This document shows positions 27,001 to 35,599 of a stretch of 44,026 bases of DNA, piece after piece. The translations under genes were made by a program, and so were the position numbers. Source of the stretch: Muribaculaceae bacterium (GTDB lineage Bacteria; Bacteroidota; Bacteroidia; Bacteroidales; Muribaculaceae). Numbering within the stretch: the first letter of the stretch is position 1; each line of letters starts with the position of its first letter. The notes beneath the pieces are model-generated. The model had not been told where the DNA came from. It did not search any database and saw only the letters and a list, made by a program, of their open reading frames with translations. The stretch spans positions 1 through 44,026 of the forward strand of contig JAFYNZ010000012.1 in NCBI GenBank assembly GCA_017547845.1, written 5' to 3'.

Positions 27001-27741
27001 CTCAGCCTTGAGCGAGATGACTGTCTTGATTTCTTTTTCTTCGAAGAAGTCAGGCTGCTCAGGGTTGCATGGTGCAAACTGTTGAGCCTTAGGACCTTTG
27101 ACAAATGCCACGTTGTCCTTATATGCAGAAACGAGGCTGTTAGGGTTTTCTTGCGAAGTTTTCTTGATGAGTTTGAAGAGAGATGATGGCATCTCTTGGC
27201 CATCGATTATGAAAGTGCCGTTGAAGATTTTGTGGCGGCAGTGTTCTGAGTTGACTTGAGAGAAACCGAATACTTCTGAGTCGGTCAATTTTCTGCCGAT
27301 ACGTTCAGAGAGTTCTTGGAGGTATTTGATTTCTTCGCCAGAGAGAGCGAGACCTTCCGAGATATTGTAGGCTTCGATGTCGTCGATGTAGACGATTTTC
27401 TCCGGAGTATGGGTGATTTTGAAGATGTCGGCAGAAAGGCCGTCGTAAAGACGCTGAAGCATCTTGTCAAGCACTGGACACTCGTCTGTCGTAAGTGCAT
27501 ATTCTTCGATGCGTTGAATACCCTCGATACCCATGTTTTGAGTGATTTCCACAGCGTTTGTACTCCATGGAGTGATCATTTCTTTTCGTGGGCCGATATA
27601 TTTGCCTTTTAGACGGGTAGCTTTTAAAGCCTTAGCTCCGTCGAATAGCCATTGCAACTTTGAGATTGTCTCATCACTAAGCTTGACTTCGCTTTGAACT
27701 GCGATTACAAGCGATGCTCCTTTTTTGAAAAATGTTACCAT
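24046..27741 (-). CDS. purL: Phosphoribosylformylglycinamidine synthase, single-chain
   Basis: This is the purine biosynthesis step that converts FGAR, ATP and glutamine to FGAM. The 1231-residue product is close to the large single-chain form (E. coli about 1295) with the linker domain, the synthetase halves and a C-terminal glutaminase. Motifs include the ATP-site region G-G-E-I-R-D-R (near residue 266), D-H-G-A-G-G-H in the synthetase core, L-S-A-N-W-M-W-P and, in the amidotransferase, Cys1077 in G-I-C-N-G-C-Q with the partners His1190 and Glu1192 in P-H-L-E-R-A. A consensus promoter lies at 27768-27798. No purine riboswitch was seen in the ~30-nt leader. Confidence 0.98.
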   Translation of the reverse strand: MVTFFKKGASLVIAVQSEVKLSDETISKLQWLFDGAKALKATRLKGKYIGPRKEMITPWSTNAVEITQNMGIEGIQRIEEYALTTDECPVLDKMLQRLYDGLSADIFKITHTPEKIVYIDDIEAYNISEGLALSGEEIKYLQELSERIGRKLTDSEVFGFSQVNSEHCRHKIFNGTFIIDGQEMPSSLFKLIKKTSQENPNSLVSAYKDNVAFVKGPKAQQFAPCNPEQPDFFEEKEIKTVISLKAETHNFPTTVEPFNGAATGTGGEIRDRLGGGKASLPIAGTAVYMTSYPRIADQRQWEENAPLPRPWLYQTPEEILIKASNGASDFGNKFGQPLICGSVLTFEHEEHNRTMAYDKVIMLAGGVGFGTQKDALKGDPKPGMKVVVMGGDNYRIGMGGGAVSSVATGQYDNSIELNAVQRANPEMQKRVSNVVRALAEMDNNPCVSIHDHGAGGHLNALSELVEATGGKINMDQLPVGDPTLSAKEIIGNESQERMGLVMEEKHIEKIRKIAERERAPFYVVGETTNDDRFVFEQKDGKCPIDLAMADMFGNSPKTVMTDNTVVRNYEGVEYSQAELDKYIENVLQLEAVACKDWLTNKVDRSVTGKIARQQCQGEIQLPLSDCGVVALDYRGKSGIATSIGHAPQVALIDSAKGSVMAIAEALTNIAGAQLKDGLKSVSLSANWMWPCKNEGEDAALYKAVQACSDFACALGINIPTGKDSLSMTQKYGQDKVYAPGTVIISAAGEVKNIRRVTTPVAQLKNSQLLYIDMSSDELKLGGSAFAQSLNKLGADAPTVKCPEYFAKAFNAIQTLVGRNLILAQHDVSAGGLFTTLLEMNFGNVKGGMNICLDEFNDADMVKVLFAENPAIVLQIADSKFDTVKEVLDKAGVAFKNIGEISNERTLTITNGDDEKMFFIDHLRDVWYRTSYLLDRKQSGEACARSRYDNYRNQPVRYTFPKGFSGKLEDYGLSFNRPEKSGIKAAIIREKGVNGDREMAYSLYLAGFDVKDVHMTDLTSGRETLEDVNMIVFCGGFSNSDVLGSAKGWAGGFLYNEKAKAALDNFYKRTDTLSLGICNGCQLMQELNLICPDHERRPKMLHNNSHKFESGFISVVIPENNSVMFGPLSGSKLGIWIAHGEGKFQLPEKLSEYNVIAKYAYSQYPANPNGSYASVAGIASADGRHLAMMPHLERAIFPWQCGFYPATRRNDEITPWLTAFVNARKWIEENKK

Positions 27742-27767
27742 TCTATTCGATGTTATGATTTAAAGCA

Positions 27768-27798
27768 CAAAGATAACACATAATTCAATAACTTCAAA
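27768..27798 (-). promoter_or_regulatory. Promoter of purL
   Basis: On the minus strand, TTTG (27795-27798), 19 bp and TATCTTTG (27768-27775) match both boxes exactly. Confidence 0.85.
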
Positions 27799-27871
27799 TA
27801 GAAAAGCGTGACTTTTGTGGATTTAAGTGTGTGATTTCGGACAGAATAGGGGTGTCGGCATGGTTTTATAA

Positions 27872-27906
27872 AGAAAAAAGCCGAGAAAGAGCGTATCTTT
27901 CTCGAC
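27872..27906 (-). terminator. Terminator of rpsP
   Basis: On the minus strand a 10-bp stem with one G-U wobble (27897-27906 with 27880-27889) is followed by a T6 run, about 33 bp after the rpsP stop. Confidence 0.9.
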
Positions 27907-27938
27907 TTGAATTAAAGGTTGTGACCTTTGTGTGCGGA

Positions 27939-28484
27939 TTACTCAGCAGCAGGAGTTTCTTCAGCTGCTTCTGCATTTTCTGCTTCGAGTTCAGCCTTAG
28001 CTGCTGCTTCTTGTGCAGCGAGGAGTTCAGCTTTCTTCTTAGCAACTGCTTCTGCTTTTGCTTTGTTCTTTTCTACTTCTGATTCCAAGCGAGCCTTAGC
28101 GTCGTCTGCCTTCTTAGCAGCGTCTTTAGCCTTGCCTGCTTCTACAGTCTTGTCATGTTGTGCTTTCCAAGCGTCGAAACGGCGTTGAACTTCTTCTTCG
28201 CCAAATGCGCCCTTCTTAACACCACCACGGAGGTGCTTCATGAGCAACACACCTTCACGAGAAAGGATAGTGCGAACTGTGTCTGTAGGTTGTGCACCTG
28301 TTTCTAACCAATACAAAGCACGGTCGAAGTCTAAACTTATTGTAGCAGGATTAGTGTTCGGATTATAAGAACCTATCCTTTCAATAAATCTACCATCACG
28401 TGGTGCCCTGCTATCGGCGATTACGATTGGATAAAACGCGTAGCGCTTGTGACCGCGGCGTTGCAATCTGATCTTTACTGCCAT
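27939..28484 (-). CDS. rpsP: 30S ribosomal protein S16 with long C-terminal tail
   Basis: The 181-residue product has a typical S16 domain over residues 1-~95, with the start [10 protein letters not shown] and then [25 protein letters not shown]. This domain is a small-subunit assembly protein in most bacteria (about 80-90 residues). The remaining ~85 residues are almost all Ala, Lys and Glu and would form a long charged helix. Such tails are common on Bacteroidota S16. It is a single-gene unit with its own promoter and terminator. The tail's role is unknown; ribosome contact or solvent exposure are possibilities. Confidence 0.96.
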   Translation of the reverse strand: MAVKIRLQRRGHKRYAFYPIVIADSRAPRDGRFIERIGSYNPNTNPATISLDFDRALYWLETGAQPTDTVRTILSREGVLLMKHLRGGVKKGAFGEEEVQRRFDAWKAQHDKTVEAGKAKDAAKKADDAKARLESEVEKNKAKAEAVAKKKAELLAAQEAAAKAELEAENAEAAEETPAAE

Positions 28485-28569
28485 AAACTTGCCTTTTTAA
28501 TTTGTTTGTATTTAGTTGATTATTAATTTGTTATGCTCCATCTTGAGTTGTCTCTCGATTTTGCGAGTG

Positions 28570-28601
28570 CAAAGTTAGTCATTATTTGTCGAATAACCAA
28601 C
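28570..28601 (-). promoter_or_regulatory. Promoter of rpsP
   Basis: TAACTTTG on the minus strand (28570-28577) matches the -7 box exactly. About 20 bp upstream GTTG (28598-28601) is an imperfect -33 box. The leader is about 85 nt. Confidence 0.6.
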
Positions 28602-28688
28602 GTTTTTGCGAAATATTTTTGTCTTACCTATTGATTTTGTGCGTTTTAGTCGGGCTGACCTTTAGGAATGTTGTCGGTGTATGCGAGG

Positions 28689-29594
28689 TTAGAGGTCGCC
28701 GACGACGATGAATTGTCCCCAATATGGGTGAGACTTATATGCGTCTTTGCTACTTGAAGGTACGTGGAGAGTGATGCGTTCCGGGCAACCATTCATGACG
28801 ATGAAGCTTGCTTCGGGTGGCACAGGTGCTTGAAGATAGATGGTATGGAGATTGGTGCTTGCGAAAGCAAGGTTTTCGATTTTGCTTACAAACTTGTCCA
28901 TGCGAACGACTTCCAAGCCACTATATTCGAATGCCGACTGACGAATCGTACGCACCGAGCGCGGAAGTGTAATCTCTTTGAGCGAACTGCAGAATGAAAA
29001 GCAACCGGCTGAGATTTCGATAATCGGGCTTTTGATGCTGACTGAGCTTAAAGATTTGCAACCATAGAAAGCCCATTCGCGAATCGAAGTCAACTCGTCG
29101 TAAAGTTCGACGCTCTGAAGACTTTCGCAGTTGCGGAAAGCATGTTCGCCGATAAGTTTCAGACTTTCAGGGAAGATGAATGTCTCAAGGTTGCGACATT
29201 CGCTGAAGGCGTTGCTTTCGATGAATTTCAAGCCACGTTTGGTCGATACGCTTTTCAGATTTGGGCAGTTGTTGAATGCGTATTTGCCGATGGTACGAAT
29301 TGCCGGTGAGAGTTCAAGTCCGGTGAGTTTGCAGTTTTGGAGGGCATATTCACGGATTGAGGTTATCTTCCAGTTGGTAAGGCTACGCGAAACGTTGTAG
29401 GGTATGTCGAGGAAACCTGTGATCTCTTGTGTGGCACTGTGTACGATGGCTTCGCGTTGCTCAAGAAGACCCAACAGTCCTTCTGATGGTACTTTTTCAT
29501 ATCTGATAGGGCCACTGGTGAATGCATTGGCAGTGAAAGCAACGAGGACAAGGAACAGTGTGATAAATGTGGATTTGGTGTTGATGTTATACAT
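28689..29594 (-). CDS. Secreted BspA-type leucine-rich-repeat protein
   Basis: The 301-residue product has an N-terminal signal peptide (hydrophobic ~9-24, cut near A-N-A) and about seven BspA/TpLRR-type repeats with the pattern I-x-x-x-A-F-x-x-C-x-x-L-x-S-V-x-[LI] between residues ~70 and 260. A short C-terminal strand region lacks a clear sorting tail. Proteins of this family act at the surface in adhesion or host contact, but no partner is predictable here. The start at 29594 places the signal peptide at the N terminus and lies 25 bp after a perfect promoter; a longer frame to 29654 would run through that promoter. Confidence 0.87.
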   Translation of the reverse strand: MYNINTKSTFITLFLVLVAFTANAFTSGPIRYEKVPSEGLLGLLEQREAIVHSATQEITGFLDIPYNVSRSLTNWKITSIREYALQNCKLTGLELSPAIRTIGKYAFNNCPNLKSVSTKRGLKFIESNAFSECRNLETFIFPESLKLIGEHAFRNCESLQSVELYDELTSIREWAFYGCKSLSSVSIKSPIIEISAGCFSFCSSLKEITLPRSVRTIRQSAFEYSGLEVVRMDKFVSKIENLAFASTNLHTIYLQAPVPPEASFIVMNGCPERITLHVPSSSKDAYKSHPYWGQFIVVGDL

Positions 29595-29618
29595 AGATTT
29601 AATGGATGTTTGATTGTG

Positions 29619-29649
29619 CAAAATTATATCAAGTTTTTCAGATATCAAA
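29619..29649 (-). promoter_or_regulatory. Promoter of the leucine-rich-repeat gene
   Basis: On the minus strand, TTTG (29646-29649), 19 bp and TAATTTTG (29619-29626) match both boxes exactly. Confidence 0.85.
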
Positions 29650-29709
29650 AGCAATTGTGTTAAAAACTATAGTTGGAATGCGAAAAGAGAGCGAAAAACG
29701 CCCCACAAG

Positions 29710-29741
29710 TTTGATTATTTCGTCGCTTTGCATTAATTTTG
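29710..29741 (+). promoter_or_regulatory. Promoter of prfA-pyrF-MFS
   Basis: TTTG (29710-29713), 20 bp and TAATTTTG (29734-29741) precede the prfA start codon by about 20 bp. Confidence 0.8.
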
Positions 29742-29760
29742 CACCTTAATTTAAGAAAAT

Positions 29761-30870
29761 ATGGCAGCAATATCATTACTTGAGCGCCTTGATGGCATTG
29801 AAGGCAGATTTGAAGAAGTCGGTACGTTGATCACCGACCCAAGCGTCATTGCCGATCAAAAGCGCTATGTTAAGTTGACTAAAGAATATCACGACCTCGA
29901 GTTAATAGTCAATGCTACAAGACGTTATCGACAGATGCTTTCTAACATCGAGGAAGCGCAGGAGGTTCTCAAGACAGAGACCGACGAGGAAATGCGAGCA
30001 TTGGCCAAGGAGGAAATCGATGTGGCAAACGAAGAGTTGCCTAAACTTGAGGAGGAAATCAAGATTCTTCTTGTTCCTGCCGATCCTGATGATAGCAAAA
30101 ACTGTATTGTCGAAATCCGTGGCGGTACGGGTGGCGATGAGGCGGCACTCTTTGCCGGCGACCTCTACAGAATGTATCAGAAGTATGCAGAGAAGAAGGG
30201 CTGGAGCCTTGCTGTGACAAGTTTCTCGGAAGGTGCAGCCGGAGGTTTCAAGGAAATTATCTTTGCACTTTCGGGTACTGATGTCTATGGCACGATGAAA
30301 TATGAGAGTGGGGTGCACCGTGTGCAACGTGTCCCTGCGACAGAAACACAAGGTCGTGTTCACACTTCGGCTTCGACTGTGGCAGTATTGCCGGAAGCAG
30401 AAGAGTTTGATGTAGAAATCCACGAAGGCGAAATCAAGTGGGATACATTCCGAAGCGGTGGTGCAGGTGGTCAAAATGTCAACAAGGTGGAATCGGGTGT
30501 GCGTCTTCGTTACAACTGGAAGAACCCTAACACAGGCGTAGTGGAGGAAATCCTTATCGAATGTACCGAAACTCGTGACCAACCGAAGAACAAGGAGCGT
30601 GCTTTGTCGCGCCTTCGTACGTTTATCTACGACAAGGAGCATCAGAAGTATCTCGACGACATCGCGTCACGTCGTAAGACAATGGTGTCGACCGGTGACC
30701 GTTCGGCTAAAATTCGCACTTACAACTATCCTCAAGGTCGTATCACCGACCATCGTATCAACTACACAATCTACAATCTCTCGGCGTTCATGGATGGCGA
30801 GATTCAAGATTGCATCGACCAGTTGATTATCGCGGAAAATGCCGAAAAACTCAAGGAAGCAGAATTGTAG
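29761..30870 (+). CDS. prfA: Peptide chain release factor 1
   Basis: This factor recognises UAA and UAG and triggers peptide release. The 369-residue product has the codon-reading P-A-T tripeptide inside R-V-P-A-T-E-T-Q-G and the catalytic G-G-Q inside G-G-A-G-G-Q-N-V-N-K, with the usual N-terminal helical domain and C-terminal helix. The P-A-T motif separates it from RF2. It is the first gene of a three-gene run, with pyrF 29 bp further on. Confidence 0.98.
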   Translation: MAAISLLERLDGIEGRFEEVGTLITDPSVIADQKRYVKLTKEYHDLELIVNATRRYRQMLSNIEEAQEVLKTETDEEMRALAKEEIDVANEELPKLEEEIKILLVPADPDDSKNCIVEIRGGTGGDEAALFAGDLYRMYQKYAEKKGWSLAVTSFSEGAAGGFKEIIFALSGTDVYGTMKYESGVHRVQRVPATETQGRVHTSASTVAVLPEAEEFDVEIHEGEIKWDTFRSGGAGGQNVNKVESGVRLRYNWKNPNTGVVEEILIECTETRDQPKNKERALSRLRTFIYDKEHQKYLDDIASRRKTMVSTGDRSAKIRTYNYPQGRITDHRINYTIYNLSAFMDGEIQDCIDQLIIAENAEKLKEAEL

Positions 30871-30899
30871 TGAAGAAAATATATTAAATCATATACAAC

Positions 30900-31727
30900 A
30901 TGACAAGACAACAACTTATCGAAAACATCAAGGCTCGTCGCTCATTTCTTTGCGTCGGTCTTGATACAGACCTTAAGAAGATTCCTCAGCATCTTTTGAA
31001 CGAGGAGAATCCTTATTTCGCATTCAATAAGGCGATTATTGATGCTACAGCGCCTTACTGTGTGGCTTACAAGCCTAACACTGCATTCTATGAATGCCAA
31101 GGCCTTAAGGGTTGGGAAGCTCTCGAGATGACAGTGGACTATCTCAAGAAGAATTATCCTGACCACTTGATTATCGCTGACGCTAAGCGTGGCGACATCG
31201 GCAACACCAGCAAGATGTATGCAGCGACATTCTTCGAAGAGATGGATGTGCATGCTGTGACAGTAGCTCCTTACATGGGTGTCGACAGTGTGACTCCGTT
31301 CTTGGAATATGAAGGCAAGTGGGTAGTGCTTCTCGGTTTGACAAGCAACAAGGGCTCACACGACTTCCAATTCATCAAAGATGAGAATGGCACTCCACTC
31401 TACGAACATGTTTTGCGTAAATCAGCAGAATGGGCAGGCGACGACCGCATGATGTATGTGGTAGGTGCGACACAAGGCTCAATGTTTGCAGAAATTCGCA
31501 AGATTGCTCCGACTTCGTTCCTCCTTGTGCCAGGCGTAGGTGCTCAGGGTGGTAGTCTCGAAGAGGTTTGCAAATATGGTATCAACTCTGACTGCGGTCT
31601 TCTCGTAAACTCATCACGCGGCATCATCTACGCATCAAATGGCGAAGACTTTGCAGAAGTGGCAGCAGCAGAAGCAGAAAAGCTTCAGAAGCAGATGGAA
31701 GCAGAATTAGTAAAAATCGGACTATAA
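30900..31727 (+). CDS. pyrF: Orotidine 5'-phosphate decarboxylase (long, type 2 form)
   Basis: This is the last step of UMP synthesis. The 275-residue product belongs to the longer OMP decarboxylase group, with F-L-C-V-G-L-D-T-D near the start, Y-K-P-N-T-A-F-Y and the catalytic [10 protein letters not shown] (Lys/Asp network). V-P-G-V-G-A-Q-G-G and N-S-S-R-G-I follow near the phosphate-binding end. The gene shares a transcript with prfA, a pairing I recall from other Bacteroidales genomes, and precedes the transporter by 16 bp. Confidence 0.97.
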   Translation: MTRQQLIENIKARRSFLCVGLDTDLKKIPQHLLNEENPYFAFNKAIIDATAPYCVAYKPNTAFYECQGLKGWEALEMTVDYLKKNYPDHLIIADAKRGDIGNTSKMYAATFFEEMDVHAVTVAPYMGVDSVTPFLEYEGKWVVLLGLTSNKGSHDFQFIKDENGTPLYEHVLRKSAEWAGDDRMMYVVGATQGSMFAEIRKIAPTSFLLVPGVGAQGGSLEEVCKYGINSDCGLLVNSSRGIIYASNGEDFAEVAAAEAEKLQKQMEAELVKIGL

Positions 31728-31743
31728 TCATTAACTTAATATC

Positions 31744-33114
31744 ATGACACAAAAAGCAGCGGTCTTATTGAACGATAAGGCTTGGGCTCGTTGGACAGCC
31801 CTTATTTTGATTTCGTTGGCAATGTTCTTTGCCTACATGTTTGTCGATGTAATGTCACCACTTCAATCACTTGTAGAATCTGCTCGTGGTTGGAATAGCG
31901 ACACATTCGGTACTTATGCCGCATCAGAGTTTATCCTCAACGTTTGCGGTTTCTTGATCGTAGCAGGTATCATCTTGGACAAGATGGGCGTGCGTTTCAC
32001 AGGTATTTTGTCAACATCTTTAATGGTAGTCGGTGCAGCAGTTAAGTACATCGGTATCTCAGACGCTTTCCAAGAATCTGAAATCTGCTTGTGGCTCAAC
32101 TCATGGTGGCCTGAATTCCCAGGCAGTGCTAAGATGGCTGCATTCGGCTTTATGATCTTCGGTTGCGGTTGTGAAATGGCAGGTATCACAGTGTCAAGAG
32201 CTATCGCTAAGTGGTTTGAAGGCAAGGAAATGGCATTGGCTATGGGTCTTGAAATGGCTATCGCACGTCTTGGTGTGTTTGCAGTGTTCTCTTCATCACC
32301 TGCTATCTCTAAGATGTTTGCTAATGCAGCGGGCGACCCATCAATCGTTGCTCCTATTGCATTCTGTACAGTGCTTTTGATCGTCGGTCTCATCAACTTC
32401 ATCGTATTCTCAATGATGGATAAGAAGCTCGACAGCCAAAAGGGTGGTTCTGCTGCAGGTGCTTCAGAAGAAGAATTCAAGGTGAGCGACTTGGGCAAAA
32501 TCCTCAGCAGCAAGATGTTCTGGCTTGTGGCATTGCTCTGCGTGCTCTATTACTCAGCTATCTTCCCATTCCAACGTTTTGCAACCAACTTCCTCGAAGT
32601 GACATTGAGCATCTCTAACCAAGAAGCTGCCGACCTCTTCCGTTGGTTCCCAATCCTCGCGATGGTATTGACTCCATTCCTTGGTTCATTCCTCGACCAC
32701 AAGGGTAAGGGTGCGACAATGTTGATGCTCGGTGCGTTGATTATGATCTGCTGTCACATGAGCTTTGCTTACTTGCTTCCAATGTACCCAAGCAAGACAT
32801 TTGCTATGATTCTCATCGTAGTGCTTGGTGTATCATTCTCGCTTGTGCCTGCAGCGTTGTGGCCATCAGTTCCAAAGATTATCGATCCTGTAGTGCTTGG
32901 TAGCGCTTACTCATTGATTTTCTGGATTCAGAACGTAGGTCTCTGCTTGGTGCCACTCGTAATCGGTAAGGTGCTTCAATCGACAGGTGGTTACACAGCT
33001 CCGATGACTATCTTCGCATCATTCGGCGTAGTGGCATTGCTTATCGGTGTATTCTTGAAGATTGAAGACAAGCGCAAGGGTTATGGCCTTGAACTTCCTA
33101 ACATCAAGAAGTAA
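31744..33114 (+). CDS. Major facilitator superfamily transporter
   Basis: The 456-residue product has about 12 hydrophobic helices in two halves with a central basic/Ser-rich loop (~225-245). A G-x-x-x-D-K-x-G-V-R type motif A is seen after helix 2 (I-I-L-D-K-M-G-V-R). The W-F-E-G-K-E-M-A-L-A-M-G-L segment is reminiscent of MFSD1-like and related nitrate/oxalate-type branches; the substrate cannot be named. Placement after pyrF suggests constitutive expression, not a clear pathway link. A terminator follows at 33140-33177. Confidence 0.9.
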   Translation: MTQKAAVLLNDKAWARWTALILISLAMFFAYMFVDVMSPLQSLVESARGWNSDTFGTYAASEFILNVCGFLIVAGIILDKMGVRFTGILSTSLMVVGAAVKYIGISDAFQESEICLWLNSWWPEFPGSAKMAAFGFMIFGCGCEMAGITVSRAIAKWFEGKEMALAMGLEMAIARLGVFAVFSSSPAISKMFANAAGDPSIVAPIAFCTVLLIVGLINFIVFSMMDKKLDSQKGGSAAGASEEEFKVSDLGKILSSKMFWLVALLCVLYYSAIFPFQRFATNFLEVTLSISNQEAADLFRWFPILAMVLTPFLGSFLDHKGKGATMLMLGALIMICCHMSFAYLLPMYPSKTFAMILIVVLGVSFSLVPAALWPSVPKIIDPVVLGSAYSLIFWIQNVGLCLVPLVIGKVLQSTGGYTAPMTIFASFGVVALLIGVFLKIEDKRKGYGLELPNIKK

Positions 33115-33139
33115 TCAATCCTAAAGTATAAATAGACGG

Positions 33140-33177
33140 TGGATCGGAGATTAATAGTCTTCGGTCCATTGTTTTTT
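33140..33177 (+). terminator. Terminator after the MFS gene
   Basis: An 11-bp stem with G-U wobbles (33140-33150 with 33158-33168) and a 7-nt loop is followed by TTGTTTTTT. Confidence 0.85.
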
Positions 33178-33198
33178 AGCAGAAATGAAGTCTTCGAT

Positions 33199-33229
33199 TT
33201 TGTGGAGTGGCAAAGATTTTATAATTTTG
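33199..33229 (+). promoter_or_regulatory. Promoter of the Spi-like protein gene
   Basis: TTTG (33199-33202), 19 bp and TAATTTTG (33222-33229) match both boxes exactly, about 27 bp before the start codon. Confidence 0.85.
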
Positions 33230-33256
33230 TAGGGTATATTACGTTATATAAAGGTA

Positions 33257-34390
33257 ATGAAGAGATTTGTGCAACATATGTTGGTGGTGATGGCTGTCGT
33301 CGTTGGGTCGATGATGGTCCACACGGTGTCGGCCGAAGTGGTGACACAGAAGCAGGCTCGTCGCATTGCACAAGCTTTCTTCGATCATGCCCATGGCATC
33401 AAGACTGCTACTGTCGACTATGTATACAATGGCAAGGCTTTGACGACCAATCGCCTGATGACGCCTTTCTATCTCTTCAATCATCCCAAGGGTGGCTTCG
33501 TCATAGTTTCGGCTGAGAATAAGTGTTTCCCTATCTTGGGCTACAATCTCGATTCACGATTTGACAAAGGCAATATTGATGAATCTTTGCTTAAACTTCT
33601 CTCTCTTTACGCAATGCATGTGGAGCAGATACGCTATGACAGTCGTCTGCCCGAAGATGCTATTGCTGCTTGGCAAGACCTCCCGACTTATATCGACAAT
33701 CTCCTGAAGGCTCAACCCTCTGTCTTTGGTAGGGCTTTCGATGATGCTGATGCGCTAATGCGATTGGAAAGTGTGCTTTCGGAAGATGATTCGACTGTCG
33801 CTTCACAACTCTCATCGACCTACACTCCCGAGCAATGGAATACATTGATTTCCGACCAACTTACGACTGATAAGTCGGTGGCAATTGGTCTGATTGACGA
33901 CAATCGCATCGTGCCGATGGTGGTCAATGGTCAGAAAGCCGATATGTATCTCGTCAGTATTGATGGCAAGGAACTCGGTTGGTACCGACTTTTGGCATCG
34001 GAGGTGATGAGTCACGGTCAGATAGCATCGACATCGGCAGCTCCTATTGAGGAGGTGACTGAGCCGGAAGAAGAGCCTTTTGCATATTATCATAGCTACT
34101 ACCGACAGATGCAACAAGAGCGTGAGCAAGCACAGACTGCAATAGAGCAAGCGGGCATTGTGACATCTCCTATAGTAGGTCGACTTGGCGGTGGTCATTA
34201 CTCAATTAAGATGCCAAAACCGATTGCGATGGTCTGTGTCTATACACTTGACGGCACAATGACTATGCAGCTTAATTACGGTGGCGTTGAACAAGTGTCG
34301 CTCAATCTTTCTGCACTCAACACAGGTTTCTACTTTGCGATGCTAAAAGATGTCGATGGTGGTGTGTATGGAATTAAACTAATCAGATAA
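33257..34390 (+). CDS. Exported protein with a streptopain-propeptide (Spi/I69-like) domain, no protease
   Basis: The 377-residue product has a signal peptide (cut near V-S-A, residue ~26). Residues ~28-150 carry the Q-A-R-R-I-A-Q-A-F-F start, then P-F-Y-L-F-N and G-G-F-V-I-V-S-A-E-N ... P-I-L-G-Y, which match the propeptide/inhibitor domain that precedes C10 (streptopain-like) cysteine proteases. The expected Cys/His catalytic domain is missing. The middle (~180-290) is Glu/Gln-rich. The last ~65 residues, with V-C-V-Y-T-L-D-G and L-N-T-G-F-Y-F-A, look like a T9SS-type sorting tail. I infer a secreted stand-alone inhibitor or chaperone-like propeptide; a decayed protease is the alternative. 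Confidence 0.8.
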   Translation: MKRFVQHMLVVMAVVVGSMMVHTVSAEVVTQKQARRIAQAFFDHAHGIKTATVDYVYNGKALTTNRLMTPFYLFNHPKGGFVIVSAENKCFPILGYNLDSRFDKGNIDESLLKLLSLYAMHVEQIRYDSRLPEDAIAAWQDLPTYIDNLLKAQPSVFGRAFDDADALMRLESVLSEDDSTVASQLSSTYTPEQWNTLISDQLTTDKSVAIGLIDDNRIVPMVVNGQKADMYLVSIDGKELGWYRLLASEVMSHGQIASTSAAPIEEVTEPEEEPFAYYHSYYRQMQQEREQAQTAIEQAGIVTSPIVGRLGGGHYSIKMPKPIAMVCVYTLDGTMTMQLNYGGVEQVSLNLSALNTGFYFAMLKDVDGGVYGIKLIR

Positions 34391-34417
34391 TCAGATATTT
34401 ATATAAAATAGACTCAT

Positions 34418-34693
34418 ATGTTGAAGAAGATATTGGGCAACACCCTCATTTCAGTAATTTTAGTAGTATTGTCAGTGGTGTACATTATAGCGACATTTCG
34501 CATGCGCACCGAGTGGTGGATGAATTTCGATATGTTTTTCGCATTTATGGCTGCCTTCTGTCATCTGATGGCTGCACTCTTCACTAAGATGATTCCTGCT
34601 GAGTCTAAGCGTATGGATCGCATAGCGTTGGCAATGTTTATCATTGCTGTCGTCTCAGGCGTGGCCGAACTTGTGGCTTTCTACTGCTGCTGA
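34418..34693 (+). CDS. Small membrane protein of three helices
   Basis: The 91-residue product has hydrophobic stretches at about 8-27, 37-58 and 68-88 and ends in F-Y-C-C. It starts 27 bp after the Spi-like gene and may share its transcript. I do not recognise the family and see no motif that gives a role. Confidence 0.75.
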   Translation: MLKKILGNTLISVILVVLSVVYIIATFRMRTEWWMNFDMFFAFMAAFCHLMAALFTKMIPAESKRMDRIALAMFIIAVVSGVAELVAFYCC

Positions 34694-34716
34694 TTTCCCC
34701 GGCTGACCTAATTTAT

Positions 34717-34755
34717 CGATACTATAGATCTTATAGATATTATAAATACTATCTC
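34717..34755. repeat. ATAGAT-rich tract downstream of the small membrane protein
   Basis: A shorter version of the arrays near 4 kb, with ACTATAGATC and TTATAGATATTATAAATA. It fills the space between two convergent genes. Confidence 0.7.
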
Positions 34756-34789
34756 CTTTAATTAATAATCAGGCTTGTCCGCGACTCGG

Positions 34790-35584
34790 CTATTTCCCTA
34801 ATGTCAAGTCGGTGGATTGATAAGGCATTGTCAGTGGGTGAACTGTCGTGTCGATATTCTCCGGTAGGTATTTGTCCGTCTCACAGGCTATCTTTATGCG
34901 TCGTTGAAGAATTTCCGGCTCTGAGTCGTGAGCAAAGTGCATAGGAATGAAGTGTCGGATGTCGAGTGAGGTAAGCAGCATTTTGGCTCCAATAGCGAAA
35001 CTTGATCCGAGTCTTTCGTCAATAGGAAACATTGCAATATCTATATGCTTCGTGATATCGAGCAGTCGCGAGAGTTCCGCTTTGAATGCATCAATCGCTT
35101 GTTTGGTCTCATCGGCTGAAGTCTCATCTGCAAATGCCCATGCATTTAGGTCTCCGGCGTGGAATAACAGTGTGCCGTTGAGGTCAATGAGGTAGCTACA
35201 GCCTACGTCGGTAGAGCCAAGGGCGTGAACTGTGATGAACTCATCGGAGAAGGTTTCCGAAGGGTGCATGATATGTAGATTTGACGGACTGACCACTGGG
35301 TGGCGATAGCTTGATGTCGGTTGAATCAGGTGACGGGCAAATCGTGCAGTGTCGTAGCTTATAATATAGGTGGGGCAATTGCTGAGTTGCGATGCCCATC
35401 GGAATATCTTGGAATTGAAATGATCTTTGTGGTGGTGACTTACAAAGATATACACCGACTTATTTGTGCCGATGATGTCGACTATCTTGCCATCGGTGTC
35501 TTTCCAATAGTCAAAAACAAAAAGACACACATCTGTCTCAATGACGAAGCAGTCATGCCAGATGTATGTCACTTTGTAGTTCAT
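34790..35584 (-). CDS. Metallo-beta-lactamase-fold hydrolase, UlaG-like group
   Basis: The 264-residue product has the MBL motif S-H-H-H-K-D-H-F near residues 49-56, with the beta-strand W-H-D-C-F-V-I-E-T at the start. Later metal-ligand candidates are H-A-G-D (~140-150) and H-F-A-H-D near 219-223. The I-P-M-H-F end is typical of UlaG-like / YtxK-type MBL proteins. The substrate is unknown. It lies 15 bp downstream of the outer-membrane protein gene and is probably co-transcribed. It is distinct from the MBL half of the MurB fusion. Confidence 0.85.
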   Translation of the reverse strand: MNYKVTYIWHDCFVIETDVCLFVFDYWKDTDGKIVDIIGTNKSVYIFVSHHHKDHFNSKIFRWASQLSNCPTYIISYDTARFARHLIQPTSSYRHPVVSPSNLHIMHPSETFSDEFITVHALGSTDVGCSYLIDLNGTLLFHAGDLNAWAFADETSADETKQAIDAFKAELSRLLDITKHIDIAMFPIDERLGSSFAIGAKMLLTSLDIRHFIPMHFAHDSEPEILQRRIKIACETDKYLPENIDTTVHPLTMPYQSTDLTLGK

Positions 35585-35599
35585 GTAGGGGAGAGGTTC

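Noticed and set aside
33139-33516. 125-codon frame overlapping the start of the Spi-like gene
   Set aside because: Begins in the terminator/promoter region and is out of frame with the supported gene.
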